Translations under genes and position numbers: made by a program | Assembly (NCBI GenBank): GCA_026707745.1 | Contig: JAPOWG010000003.1 | Coordinates: forward strand, 1 to 64,000 | Length of the DNA stretch: 64,000 bases | Source of the DNA: Chloroflexota bacterium | Lineage (GTDB): Bacteria > Chloroflexota > Anaerolineae > Aggregatilineales > Phototrophicaceae | Reading direction: 5' to 3' | In this document: in pieces, positions 16,163 through 25,000 of the stretch | How the letters are laid out: the number at the start of each line of letters is the position of its first letter | Numbering within the stretch: position 1 is the first letter of the stretch | Notes under the pieces: generated by a model | Databases searched by the model: none | The model's input: only the letters and a program-made list of their open reading frames with translations | What the model was told of the DNA's origin: nothing

Positions 16163-17182
16163 TCAGTGATCGTCGTCGACGTGCGGCACCACGACCATGA
16201 AGCCGTTGTCGTCGCCCATCATGGATTTGACGCGGTGGTCGTCGAAGCGATGTCCGTATAACTCCGGCGCGTTGGCGGCGCAAAGCGTGCCGAATTTAGG
16301 CTGCGCGTAAGGCAGGTGCGTTGTGCCACGCGCCAGAATATGCAGATAGTTGGCGGCGGCGCCCTGCTCGTCGCCATCGTATTCCCCGCGGTGGTTCCAG
16401 GGCACACGCGAACGGGCATTGCAATAGTGGCTCACGAAGGCGCGACGCGGCTTGTTCGAATCGTTGCGATGCGAGCGGTGCAAGACATGCCCGCCGAAAA
16501 AGACCACGTCGCCCGGCTGCGCCGGTATTGCGACTTCCGTATCATATCGCAGCGCGATTTTCGCCAGCGTATTCTTTTCCACGTCGGGATGGCTGGCATT
16601 TATGATGGATTCGATATCGTCGAGGATGGTATCGCCTTGTTGGGTCACGCCGTCGCAATCGGGATAGATCGGTTCGTGCTGAGAGCCAGGCGTGATCCAC
16701 AGGCAGCCGTTCTCTTCAGTCGCCGGGTCAATGGCGATCCAGGCGCCGATCAGCGTATCGGGCTGCGTGGGGATGTAATAGGAGTCTTGGTGGAAGCCTT
16801 GGCCGGCCTGCCCGGGCTGCTTGAAGAAGAGCATGGTCTGCAAGCCCAGGACGTCCGGTCCAATGAGCGCTTCCAGCACATCCACCACGCGCGGATGCAG
16901 CATAAAACGCTCGGCGATTTCCTCGGTGCGGTGGGGCATGTGCACACGCTCGTAATGATGACGCCGTTGCTGCGCTGTCGCGTCTTCAGCGGGCGGCGGT
17001 ATGCCGGGGAGAGTGATACAGCCCGCCATCAGATCTTCGGTGTAACCCGCTAGTTCCCGCACTTCTTCGGGCGTGACCAATCCGCGCACCACCAGGTAGC
17101 CGTCGCGCCGGAAGGACTTGTATTCGTCGACGCTGACCTGGTAGCGCTCGTGCTTCCGCTGGAGCAATTGCTCTTCAATCAT
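16163..17182 (-). CDS. Phytanoyl-CoA dioxygenase (PhyH) family protein
   Basis: 339-aa member of the Fe(II)/2-oxoglutarate oxygenases. His131-x-Asp133 (GFHQDSYYIP), the distal His235 in VLHRSHRNDS and Arg246/Arg247 (NKPRRAF) form the iron and co-substrate site. The long C-terminal extension after the barrel (GEYDGDEQGAAANYLHILARG) is typical of a bacterial PhyH subgroup. First gene of a two-gene minus-strand unit with 15339-16136, and divergent from the aldo/keto reductase. Substrate unknown. Confidence 0.85.
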   Translation of the reverse strand: MIEEQLLQRKHERYQVSVDEYKSFRRDGYLVVRGLVTPEEVRELAGYTEDLMAGCITLPGIPPPAEDATAQQRRHHYERVHMPHRTEEIAERFMLHPRVVDVLEALIGPDVLGLQTMLFFKQPGQAGQGFHQDSYYIPTQPDTLIGAWIAIDPATEENGCLWITPGSQHEPIYPDCDGVTQQGDTILDDIESIINASHPDVEKNTLAKIALRYDTEVAIPAQPGDVVFFGGHVLHRSHRNDSNKPRRAFVSHYCNARSRVPWNHRGEYDGDEQGAAANYLHILARGTTHLPYAQPKFGTLCAANAPELYGHRFDDHRVKSMMGDDNGFMVVVPHVDDDH

Positions 17183-17270
17183 CTTCTGATTCCCAAATCT
17201 TTTGCTTTTCCGTATCTTACCGCGAAATTCGCGAACTGCAATTCGCAGGGTAAATTTGTCTCTGCTGGCA

Positions 17271-17301
17271 TTGGTGAATCCAGCGTCGTATTGGTTATAC
17301 T
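17271..17301 (+). promoter_or_regulatory. Possible promoter for the aldo/keto reductase gene
   Basis: TTGGTG (17271-17276) and TATACT (17296-17301) lie 19 bases apart, about 25 bases before the ATG at 17326. Spacing is at the long limit. A small inverted repeat gcgaa/ttcgc with a 6-base gap at 17231-17246 lies upstream. Confidence 0.4.
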
Positions 17302-17325
17302 ATCGTGACCAACAAGGAGGCGGGG

Positions 17326-18366
17326 ATGGAACAGCGACAGTTTGGGAAAACGGATTTGAGGACTTCGGCGATTGGCTTCGGCACCTGGGAACTGGGTACG
17401 ACGCAGTACGGCGAGATCGACGTAGACGAAGCCGTGCGGGCGATACAAATGGCGATAGACCATGGCATCACCCTCTTTGACACCGCGGAAGTTTACGGTC
17501 CCTACACCTCCGAGGAATTGCTTGCGCGTGGATTAGGAAAACGCCGGGCGGACATCATTCTGGTGACCAAAGTGGGTTTCGTGGTTCACGATGACCCGGC
17601 GATTCGCGGCGACGCCGCCATTGTCGGACGAAATGCATCCGCGGCTCACATCACCGAACGGACTGAAGGCTGCCTAAAACGCCTCAACACCGATTATGTC
17701 GACTTGATGCTGATCCATTGGCCCGATCTCGCGACGCCGCACGATGAGACGATCGGCGCGCTGGAAGACCTGAAGGCGGCGGGCAAAATCCGCCACTACG
17801 GCGTCTCCAACTACGATGTGCCGATGATGACGGAGTGCCAAAAACACGGAGACTTGACCGCCAATCAGATCGGCTACAATCTCTTCGACCGGCGGGTGGA
17901 ATCCGCCGTTTTGCCCTATTGCCTGGAGCAAGGCATCGGTTTCATGGCATACGGCAGCCTGGGTTTTGGTCTGCTGAGCGGTGGCTTAAAGCCGGATACC
18001 GAGTTCGCCGAGAATGACTGGCGCGGAAAGGGCATGGCTTTTGGCTTGCCGCTATTCGAACGTGAGAACTTCTTGAAAGAGTTGCGGGTCACGGAGCGGC
18101 TCAAAGCAGTGGCGGGGGGTTACGACAAGTCGGTGGCGCAGTTGGCGCTGGCCTGGGTCTTGAGCCATCCGGCAGTGACCGTGGGGCTGGTAGGCATGCG
18201 GAACGAAGTCGAATTGGCAGAAAATATCGCGGCTGTCGACTGGCGCTTGAGCGACGGGGACCGCGCCGAAATCGACCGCATCTTCGCGGAAGAGGGCGTA
18301 CCGACCCATGCGGAAGCCAGGCAAATGACGGATGTGTCCAAAGGGGGCGATTCACACGCGGACTAG
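17326..18366 (+). CDS. Aldo/keto reductase
   Basis: 346-aa NAD(P)H-dependent (alpha/beta)8-barrel oxidoreductase. The catalytic tetrad is present: Asp52, Tyr57 (FDTAEVYGPY), Lys82 (VTKVGF) and His131 (LIHWPD), and the protein begins with the usual MEQRQFGKT.LRTSAIGFGTW. The C-terminal cofactor segment QLALAWVLSHPAVTVGLVGMRN is also typical. AAGGAGG six bases before the ATG at 17326 fixes the start. It faces the GH32 locus convergently; it could reduce a sugar or aldehyde, but the substrate is not predictable. Confidence 0.88.
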   Translation: MEQRQFGKTDLRTSAIGFGTWELGTTQYGEIDVDEAVRAIQMAIDHGITLFDTAEVYGPYTSEELLARGLGKRRADIILVTKVGFVVHDDPAIRGDAAIVGRNASAAHITERTEGCLKRLNTDYVDLMLIHWPDLATPHDETIGALEDLKAAGKIRHYGVSNYDVPMMTECQKHGDLTANQIGYNLFDRRVESAVLPYCLEQGIGFMAYGSLGFGLLSGGLKPDTEFAENDWRGKGMAFGLPLFERENFLKELRVTERLKAVAGGYDKSVAQLALAWVLSHPAVTVGLVGMRNEVELAENIAAVDWRLSDGDRAEIDRIFAEEGVPTHAEARQMTDVSKGGDSHAD

Positions 18367-18384
18367 GGCGGCATTTGCAAGGTC

Positions 18385-18415
18385 GACATTGTGGCTCCGC
18401 AGGCGCCCCAATGTC
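18385..18415. terminator. Possible bidirectional terminator between convergent genes
   Basis: gacattg (18385-18391) and caatgtc (18409-18415) can pair around a GC-rich loop in the 73-base gap between the aldo/keto reductase and GH32 genes. No strong T-tract follows on either strand, so the call rests on position and pairing only. Confidence 0.3.
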
Positions 18416-18439
18416 TGTTGCGGACGGTTTACGCTCCTA

Positions 18440-19984
18440 TCAATCCCAGATGCTGCCCATCCGCCAGACAGTCACTTGCGCGGTCGCGGTCCCTCCTTGC
18501 GTGTACAAACGAAGTCCTTGGGCGTCGTCCCGCGAGGGATAGATGCGGCTGGTTATCGATAGCCGGTCGTTGGCATAGACTTCGATAACGGAGTTGTCCA
18601 GGAAGATCGTCAGATTCAACGGTTCATCGTCAGGAAGATTCAAGGCATATTCGCAGGGGTCAAGCGTGACTTCTTCCGTGTCCGTCGATCGGTCTCGCGT
18701 TAGGCGCAGGTTGCCGGAATTGAAGTCGTAGGCCAGTTGCGTGAATTGCTCGCCGTCAGGGCTGCGCCGAAACTGAATGCCGAGCGCGTCGCAATTTCCT
18801 GACGTCACGCGGAGCGATATTTCCAGCCTGTCGCCCGTCACGCCGCCCAGTGAGTTGGGACTGTCACTCGAGACCGAAAGCGTATCTTCAATTAGAGTGG
18901 CTGTCCGCAATTGCTGGAGTTCCCCCGCCGGCTTGACATTGAGATTACCGCTGTCGTCCAGCGAGATTTCCCGCGGCAAGGTCAGGCAGGACGCCCAGCG
19001 GGCTGCAGCGTACTGGTCGCGCGGGCGCGCCTCGCGTATCCATCCCCACATCAGCCAGCGACCGCTTGGATCGAGCAGGCTGTTCGGCGCGTAGAAGACG
19101 TCCCCCCAATCCAGGCGCCTGGGCGGGCCATCGGGCGTATAGCGGTGCATCGCATAGTCCCCAAGCCAATAGACGGGCCGCCCATGGGGTGATACAACCA
19201 GCATGTGCTTTTTCCCCAGATCGAGGAAATTGGGGCATTCCCAATTGATGCCGCTTTCCGCCGGGTCCCCGATATACAGCGGGTTGAGGTACTCCCAGTT
19301 GATCATATCAAGCGAGCAATAGAGCAGGGCCACGCCGCCTTGACCCTTGATGCCCGAACCCAGCAGCATATACCAGCGGCCATCATCCTCTTTCCACAGA
19401 AAGGGATCGCGAAAGCCGATCAGATCCAGGCCTGGCGGGATCGCAGGTATGACGGGATTGGCGGGGTGCTTCTGCCAGGTCTGCAGGTTGTCCGCGCTGG
19501 TTGCGATGCATTGCGTCTCCTGGTCGATCTCCAGGACAAATTCGTGGTAGTAGCCCTGTGGGATTCTCTGCCTGTCCGAGGGCGGCAGGTCGTCGTCGGC
19601 GCTCCAAAGGGTCATGTCAGCGACGCCGGAATACATCATGGTGGGCAGGCCTTCGTGAATGACCACGCTGCCCGACCAGCAGCCGGCGGCATCGTAGCTG
19701 TCCGGGCTCGGCATGATGGCGATGGGGCAATGCTCCCAATGCACCAGATCGGGGCTACGAACGTGACCCCAGCCCATAGGCCCGAAATCGGCGATGTAGG
19801 GGTTGTGCTGGAAGAACATGTGCCAGTAGCCGTTGTAGTAGCAGGGGCCGTTGGGATCGTTGATCCAATTGGCGGCGGTAAACAGGTGATAAGCCGGGCG
19901 TTGCGGATCGTCGCCGAGCGTCGCGGCAGTCTGTGCAACCGCTGCGTCCGCTTTGGCGAGAATCTCGGAATAGCTTTCGGACAT
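18440..19984 (-). CDS. Glycoside hydrolase family 32 (beta-fructosidase)
   Basis: 514-aa retaining fructosyl hydrolase (invertase/levanase/inulinase type), acting on sucrose or fructan. The five-bladed propeller motifs carry the catalytic residues: Asp43 nucleophile in WINDPNG, Asp193 in FRDP, and Glu249 acid/base in WECPNF. A C-terminal beta-sandwich follows ('LNLTIFLDNSVIEVYAND', the standard GH32 C-domain signature). No signal peptide, so it probably works in the cytosol on imported oligosaccharide. The ATG at 19984 has AAGGAAG upstream; a GC-poor in-frame ATG nine codons before lacks one. Last gene of the fructan operon. Confidence 0.9.
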   Translation of the reverse strand: MSESYSEILAKADAAVAQTAATLGDDPQRPAYHLFTAANWINDPNGPCYYNGYWHMFFQHNPYIADFGPMGWGHVRSPDLVHWEHCPIAIMPSPDSYDAAGCWSGSVVIHEGLPTMMYSGVADMTLWSADDDLPPSDRQRIPQGYYHEFVLEIDQETQCIATSADNLQTWQKHPANPVIPAIPPGLDLIGFRDPFLWKEDDGRWYMLLGSGIKGQGGVALLYCSLDMINWEYLNPLYIGDPAESGINWECPNFLDLGKKHMLVVSPHGRPVYWLGDYAMHRYTPDGPPRRLDWGDVFYAPNSLLDPSGRWLMWGWIREARPRDQYAAARWASCLTLPREISLDDSGNLNVKPAGELQQLRTATLIEDTLSVSSDSPNSLGGVTGDRLEISLRVTSGNCDALGIQFRRSPDGEQFTQLAYDFNSGNLRLTRDRSTDTEEVTLDPCEYALNLPDDEPLNLTIFLDNSVIEVYANDRLSITSRIYPSRDDAQGLRLYTQGGTATAQVTVWRMGSIWD

Positions 19985-20015
19985 TGGTTTCTTCCTTATG
20001 ACCTGTGTCAATGAT

Positions 20016-20882
20016 TCAATCTTTCAGCGCGCCGAAGGTAATGCCGCGATGGAAACTGCGCTGTGTGATCAGATAGAGGATCAAAATGGGCGTGAACAGG
20101 ATTACGGTGGTGGTGGCGATCATGTCGTACTTGAAGGTGAATCTTCCCATGAAGTCAATGATGCGTACACTCATCGGCATAAGCCATTGTTTGGTGGCGA
20201 TGACCAGCGGGAAGAAGAAGCTGTTCCAGGCCCACATGAACTCAATCAGAGCCAGTGACATAATGGCCGGGCGCGCCAGGGGCATGATGACGTAGCGCAG
20301 CACTTGCAGATCGGAACCGCCGTCAACAACGGCGGCGTCGATCAGCGCGCGCGGGATGTCTTTGAAAAATGTGGTCATCAGAAAGACGCCGAATGTCAAG
20401 CCCAGCGCCGCTTGCGGTAGGATCATCCCGGCGTAGGTGTTCAACAGTCCCAGGTCCTGCAGCAATTGATACACCGGAATGAGCACGGAGGTTTCCGAAA
20501 CCATCAGTCCTGTCAGCACGAGGAGGAAGAGCCATTGCTTGCCAACAAAACGATAGACCGCAAAGCCGTAACCGGCCAAAACGGATATGACGGTTGTCAG
20601 AATCATCGACGATGTCGACAGAATCATGCTGTTGTATAGCGCCCCCTTGTAGCCTTGTTCGTTGAGGATGAAACCAAAGTTCTTCCATTGCGGATCCTTG
20701 GGCAGGGCGAGAAAGCTCTGGAACAACTCGGCAGAGGTCTTGAGCGCGGCGTTGAACATCAAGTAAATGGGAAATAAGGCGATAAAGACAAATAGCAGCA
20801 AGATGGCGTGGATGATGATGCTCTGTATGATACGGGAGGAAGGATAGGATCGCCGTTTGCGTGGCTGGGCGCTGGTATTCAT
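20016..20882 (-). CDS. Carbohydrate ABC transporter permease, MalG type (fructan locus)
   Basis: 288-aa inner-membrane permease with six predicted helices and the EAA-loop segment DAAVVDGGSDLQVLRYVIMPLA. AGGAG precedes the ATG, and the gene begins 10 bases after the stop of the MalF-type gene. It works with the permease at 20893-21762 and the binding protein at 21877-23190. The two flanking GH32 genes point to a fructose-containing di- or oligosaccharide as cargo. No ATPase gene in the operon. Confidence 0.88.
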   Translation of the reverse strand: MNTSAQPRKRRSYPSSRIIQSIIIHAILLLFVFIALFPIYLMFNAALKTSAELFQSFLALPKDPQWKNFGFILNEQGYKGALYNSMILSTSSMILTTVISVLAGYGFAVYRFVGKQWLFLLVLTGLMVSETSVLIPVYQLLQDLGLLNTYAGMILPQAALGLTFGVFLMTTFFKDIPRALIDAAVVDGGSDLQVLRYVIMPLARPAIMSLALIEFMWAWNSFFFPLVIATKQWLMPMSVRIIDFMGRFTFKYDMIATTTVILFTPILILYLITQRSFHRGITFGALKD

Positions 20883-20892
20883 CTAATCTCCT

Positions 20893-21762
20893 CTAGTCAC
20901 CGTCTTCAGTGACGATCTGCCGGATGACAACCACGCTGAGCACGAGGATGACGACCGTCAATATCGTGCTCATGGTCGCCGCATAATTGAAACGTCCCTC
21001 GCGCATGCTGTGCCAATAAATGCGCAGCCCTACCACTGTGCTGGCTTCGTTGGGTCCGCCATTGGTCGCCACGAAGATCAGGTCAAAGAACTTCATCGAA
21101 CCAATGATGGTGTAGACGAGAACAAAAGTGATGGCATTGCGCAACAGAGGAATCGTGACATATATGAAACGCTGAATGGCGCCGGCGCCATCGATCTTGG
21201 CCGCGTCGTACAGTTCGGGACTGATGTTTTGCAGCCCGGCCATAAATATCAGCACGCAGAAGCCGTAGTAGGACCAACTGCCGATCATGTTCACGGCGAT
21301 CAAGACGATTGATTCATCCGCCAGCCAGGGCCGGCCCGTCAGCCCGATGGTCTCGAGCAACCAATTGAGCGGCCCGATACTGGGGTCGTAAATCCAGCGC
21401 CAGACGATCGCGGCGCAAACCGCCGCTACTGTCTGCGGGATGAAGTAAATGCTGGCGTAGACCAGGCGCGTCCTGCCCCGGCCGGAAAGGACAACCGCCA
21501 GCAACAATCCCAGCACGACGGGAATAGCGATGCTCAGCAATACCCAAATGATGTTGTGATATAAAGATTTGAGAAATAGATCATCTTGAAGCAGTTTCGT
21601 ATAGTTGCCGAGTCCAACCCAAAAATAATCTCGCGAGCGGCCGGTAGGCGAATCAAAAAAGCTCAAAACGAAAGCATTTAGGATGGGATAAAAGATCCAA
21701 ATGGCGAGGTATATCAAGGCTGGGGCAATAAATATATAAGGTCGTATATTGAATCGTGGCAT
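20893..21762 (-). CDS. Carbohydrate ABC transporter permease, MalF type (fructan locus)
   Basis: 289-aa permease. Its first helix is FIAPALIYLAIWIFYPILNAFVLSF and its EAA loop reads YDAAKIDGAGAIQRFIYVTIPLL. The frame is open 36 codons further upstream, but ATG 21762 is the usual family start (MPRFNIRPYIFIAPAL) and has GGAAAG before it. The gap to the binding-protein gene is 114 bases. It partners the MalG-type protein downstream. Confidence 0.88.
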   Translation of the reverse strand: MPRFNIRPYIFIAPALIYLAIWIFYPILNAFVLSFFDSPTGRSRDYFWVGLGNYTKLLQDDLFLKSLYHNIIWVLLSIAIPVVLGLLLAVVLSGRGRTRLVYASIYFIPQTVAAVCAAIVWRWIYDPSIGPLNWLLETIGLTGRPWLADESIVLIAVNMIGSWSYYGFCVLIFMAGLQNISPELYDAAKIDGAGAIQRFIYVTIPLLRNAITFVLVYTIIGSMKFFDLIFVATNGGPNEASTVVGLRIYWHSMREGRFNYAATMSTILTVVILVLSVVVIRQIVTEDGD

Positions 21763-21876
21763 ACCGGTATCTTTCCGGATCAACGGTCGCTTGGGGGTCG
21801 CGTTGCGCTTACAGGCGTTAGAGGGTCTCCAGCAACCCGAAACGGCTACCGAAGACCCTAAGTTTACCAAGCGGGA

Positions 21877-23190
21877 TTACATGCGCTCACCCGGCTCCCA
21901 AACCTGTCCAAGCTCCGCAGCGACTGCCATTTCCTCATCCATATTATTGAGGAAGTCGTCGATGCTCAGTTCGCCGCCCAATACGCCCTGTACGCCTTGA
22001 TAAAGCGCGCGCACAACGTTGGGGGCTACGGTGGTGTGGAAGGCATCGACATTGAGATCCTGCATCTCTTGGCCGATACGGAAAGCCTTACCGATCACCG
22101 GAGCGACGTCATAGATGCTCCAGTCGATGGGGTCCTTTTGGATCGGAATGGCGAAACCTTCTTCGATCCAGGTCGGCAGCCAGCGCGGGTCGGTCACGAA
22201 ATCAATGTACTCGGCAGCGAGATCCGGATCAGCGGCGTGGGCCCAGATGTAATAAGCCGAGCCCTCTGACATGTGGGTCGCTTGCGGGATGTCGTCGTAG
22301 ATCGCGGGCATGTAGAAGACATCCAGGGTGCCTTCGGCCATGTTGCCGCTAATATCGTGGATGACCCAAGTGCCGGTCCAGACCGATGTCGCGCGTCCGG
22401 TGTACAGTTCCGCCAGCGAATCGCCATAGTGCTTGCCGTTGAAGCCGGGCGAGAAACAGTCGGCTTCAACCATCTCAAGCAGTTTCTCCAGCGCATCAAC
22501 CACTTCAGGACGGTTCCAGCTGGTGGTGCCACGCAATACATCCAGGCCAACTTGACGACCGCCGGTTAGCGCGACCATGTCGGTGAACATGTTAGCGCCC
22601 TGCCAGCCATCGGGGCTGTTGGAGAAGGAAATCGGGATGTAGCCGGCTTCATTGGCGACAGCGCACCAATTGAGGATGTCTTCCCAACTCTGCGGGATAT
22701 CCAAGCCCAGCTCTTCAAATATGACCTGGTTGTAATAGACGTACTCCAGGTCTTGCTCCCAGGGATAGGCATAGAGCTTGCCGTTCCACATATTGCGCTC
22801 GATCGCCCAATCGGGCAGGCGATCCCACCAGCCGTACTTGTCAGCGTATGGCGTCAAGTCGAGTAGATAACCTTCTTGCGCGTAGGCGGTCAGACCAGCG
22901 CCGGAGGGCCAGGAGTAGAAGACGTCAGGCGCATCGCCGGAGGTCAAAGCCAGTTCAATCGCGTTACGAATCGGCCAACCACCGCCGAAGACCGAGCGGT
23001 CCATGAAGACATTGGGATGTTCCGCGTTCCAGGCGGCATGGATAACCTCAAGCGCGGGACCCGCCGCGGTCATACCGTAGAATTCCCACTGGTCCCAGAC
23101 TTCCAGGAACTGGCTGTCTTGCGCCGAGACGATACCGCCCAATAGCGACAAGATGAGCAGCAAGAATGCAAACTTCTTCAGCATTGACAT
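21877..23190 (-). CDS. Sugar ABC transporter substrate-binding protein (fructan locus)
   Basis: 437-aa family 1 solute-binding protein. Signal peptide MSMLKKFAFLLLILSLLGGIVSA is followed by QDSQ at the mature end. Family segments seen include 'EGYLLDLTPYADKYGWWDRLPDW', shown here only in part, and 'GKLYAYPWEQDLEYVYYN' in the hinge region. AGGAG lies 8 bases before ATG 23190. It sits between a GH32-type gene and two permease genes, so fructan or sucrose-type oligosaccharide is the probable ligand. A hairpin and a short reading frame lie just upstream (23203-23309). Confidence 0.88.
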   Translation of the reverse strand: MSMLKKFAFLLLILSLLGGIVSAQDSQFLEVWDQWEFYGMTAAGPALEVIHAAWNAEHPNVFMDRSVFGGGWPIRNAIELALTSGDAPDVFYSWPSGAGLTAYAQEGYLLDLTPYADKYGWWDRLPDWAIERNMWNGKLYAYPWEQDLEYVYYNQVIFEELGLDIPQSWEDILNWCAVANEAGYIPISFSNSPDGWQGANMFTDMVALTGGRQVGLDVLRGTTSWNRPEVVDALEKLLEMVEADCFSPGFNGKHYGDSLAELYTGRATSVWTGTWVIHDISGNMAEGTLDVFYMPAIYDDIPQATHMSEGSAYYIWAHAADPDLAAEYIDFVTDPRWLPTWIEEGFAIPIQKDPIDWSIYDVAPVIGKAFRIGQEMQDLNVDAFHTTVAPNVVRALYQGVQGVLGGELSIDDFLNNMDEEMAVAAELGQVWEPGERM

Positions 23191-23202
23191 GATATTGTTC
23201 TC

Positions 23203-23289
23203 CTATTGTCTTAAACTTGCTTTCAAACGAATTGCGCAACTCTTGGTTAGAGCATCCGGGCGATGCGCCCGGAAAACCAGAAGGATCAA
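23203..23289 (-). CDS. Possible 28-codon leader peptide upstream of the binding-protein gene
   Basis: A TTG-started frame of 28 codons (MILLVFRAHRPDALTK...) begins 11 bases after a perfect AAAAGGAGG (23301-23309). It crosses a 7-bp hairpin (tccgggc/gcccgga, 23255-23273), and its TAG stop overlaps the Shine-Dalgarno region of the binding-protein gene. This geometry would couple its translation to the next gene. There is no homolog to support it, and TTG starts are uncommon, so it remains speculative. Confidence 0.25.
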   Translation of the reverse strand: MILLVFRAHRPDALTKSCAIRLKASLRQ

Positions 23290-23377
23290 ATCAATAGCAA
23301 CCTCCTTTTCCCTTTGAAATCTCGAGCACATTGCCCGTTTCCAATGCGAGATATCGCAGCCCGGCAGCCAGGGTCGA

Positions 23378-24832
23378 TCAGGTACGGATTGAGAGGTTAT
23401 TGAAGCTGACAGCGCCTTGATCTACGAAGAAACCGAACATGGTCTCGGACTCTTCGTAGATGCGGTAGGACATCACGATCTCGTCGTTCACATAACACTC
23501 GACCAATTGACCGTTGCGCAAAATACGCACAAGATACTTGCCGTCCTCCGGTTCGCTGTACAAGAATTGATCGACCAGCATAGGACGCGCCATATCGGGA
23601 CCCAGTTCGGGGCTGCCAGGCACCCAAGCTTGCCAGAATGGTTCCCACTGGATAGGCCAGCGGCGGATTGACGCGCGCTTGCGGCCCGGTTCGACCATCA
23701 GCAGATGTCCCATATACATGTCCGCCGTCGGCTCCATCAGTATGCCAGCGTTCATGGTGTTAGGATCGCATGCGATCTCGACTTCCAGCATCAGATCGCC
23801 CCGCGCCGTTTTGATGTGACCGAATCCAAAGGTGCCACGAGCGTCGCAGCGCAGGCCGTCCCATTGGCCATCGCCGGGGATAAACTCGAAAGCCTGCTCG
23901 TTGGCATAGCTAGCGACAACCTCGGCGGGCAGACGACAGGTTAGAGTGCCATCGGGCATGGCGATCATCTCGCGCGGGGAACCATATTCGCCGCCCCAGA
24001 TGAAGTCTTCGTCGTTACTGCCGAATTTGCGCCGCGGGATCCAGGCGAAAGTAAAGCGCCGTTCGCCATCACCGGCTGATTTGGCGGCGTAGAATTTGGA
24101 GCCATCCAAGGCGTCAAGCGGTCTTGCTTCCCAAGGTTCGCCCGGCTTGGCGACGCGGTACAGTGTCTTGGCGTCGCCGGAGTAGCGTGAAAATACCAGA
24201 TAGTTGTAGCCACCGAGACTAAAGGTCTCCGGACATTCCATACAATGCACCTGCTGCGGCGCCCAGAGCGTGCCGCCAAGTTCCCAGGTCTCCAGGTCAT
24301 CCGAATAAGCCACCACCACGCAACCGCGTCGATCCTCCAGTCCTTCATTCAGGCGCGCCGCGATCAGCATGGCATAACAGCCTTTTTCTTCGTCGTAGTA
24401 GACGTAGGGATCGCGCCAATCCGCCGGTTCCCATTGGGTTGTATCGGCGATGAGAATGGGATTGTCCGGGTTCTTTTCCCAGGTGATCATGTCATCGCTG
24501 GTGGCGTGACAGATGGTCTGTTGGAACTTGGCGCTGTGGCTATAGCCGGTGTAGAAGAAGTGGAATTTGCCGTTGTGGTCGTGTATCGAACCGGTCCAGA
24601 TGGCGCCGACGTCGGGATCCCCTTCTTGTCCCGGGCCAAAGGCGTCGGGCAATTCTTCCCAATGCACCAGATCTTTCGAGACGATATGCGCCAAGCGACA
24701 AGCGGCGCGTTCGGGCACGGTCCAAGTATCCGGGGGCGTCGCCAAGCAAAATATATGCCATTCGCCATTGTAATAGAAGGGCATGGTGTCGCCGACGTCG
24801 CCGATTTCAGTTTTGTAGCCAAAGAGTCTCAT
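23378..24832 (-). CDS. GH32-like (clan GH-J) glycosidase without the canonical WMNDPNG
   Basis: 484-aa beta-fructosidase-like protein. The GH32 propeller is recognised by WRDPYVYYDEEKG (Asp141) and CMECPETF (Glu199), and the C-terminal sandwich by 'LVECYVNDEIVMSYRIYEES'. The first motif is GDTMPFYYNGEWHIF, with Asp15 in the nucleophile position rather than W(M/I)NDPNG, so it belongs to a divergent GH32 branch whose substrate is less certain. No signal peptide. First gene of the operon that continues with the binding protein, two permeases and the canonical GH32 enzyme; its promoter carries a LacI-type palindrome. Confidence 0.8.
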   Translation of the reverse strand: MRLFGYKTEIGDVGDTMPFYYNGEWHIFCLATPPDTWTVPERAACRLAHIVSKDLVHWEELPDAFGPGQEGDPDVGAIWTGSIHDHNGKFHFFYTGYSHSAKFQQTICHATSDDMITWEKNPDNPILIADTTQWEPADWRDPYVYYDEEKGCYAMLIAARLNEGLEDRRGCVVVAYSDDLETWELGGTLWAPQQVHCMECPETFSLGGYNYLVFSRYSGDAKTLYRVAKPGEPWEARPLDALDGSKFYAAKSAGDGERRFTFAWIPRRKFGSNDEDFIWGGEYGSPREMIAMPDGTLTCRLPAEVVASYANEQAFEFIPGDGQWDGLRCDARGTFGFGHIKTARGDLMLEVEIACDPNTMNAGILMEPTADMYMGHLLMVEPGRKRASIRRWPIQWEPFWQAWVPGSPELGPDMARPMLVDQFLYSEPEDGKYLVRILRNGQLVECYVNDEIVMSYRIYEESETMFGFFVDQGAVSFNNLSIRT

Positions 24833-24870
24833 AAGATCAGCCTCTTTTCATTAGTTTGTAAATGGACCTC

Positions 24871-24910
24871 ACGTTTATAACAACAATTGCAAGGCCTTGC
24901 AAATAAACGT
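24871..24910 (-). promoter_or_regulatory. Promoter with overlapping LacI-family-type operator
   Basis: On the minus strand TTGCAA (24897-24902) and TATAAA (24874-24879) are 17 bases apart, upstream of the fructan operon. The -35 is the end of a perfect 16-bp palindrome TTGCAAGGCCTTGCAA (24887-24902). Outer arms ACGTTTAT (24871-24878) and ATAAACGT (24903-24910) form a second inverted repeat around it. LacI-family operators are commonly palindromes of this size with TTGCAA arms. Binding here would block the polymerase, giving induction by the transported sugar. No LacI gene is in the window. Confidence 0.65.
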
Positions 24911-24978
24911 GTCGAAAAGCAGGGCAATCGCTTCAAAATCATAGTCCATCAATATACGGTAGATGCAAACCAAAATAT

Positions 24979-25000
24979 AACCACCGAGGACACCGAGAAA
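24979..25000. repeat. Copy of the dispersed ccaccgag repeat
   Basis: aaccaccgaggacaccgag followed by aaa; same unit as at 10232 and 45437. Confidence 0.55.
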
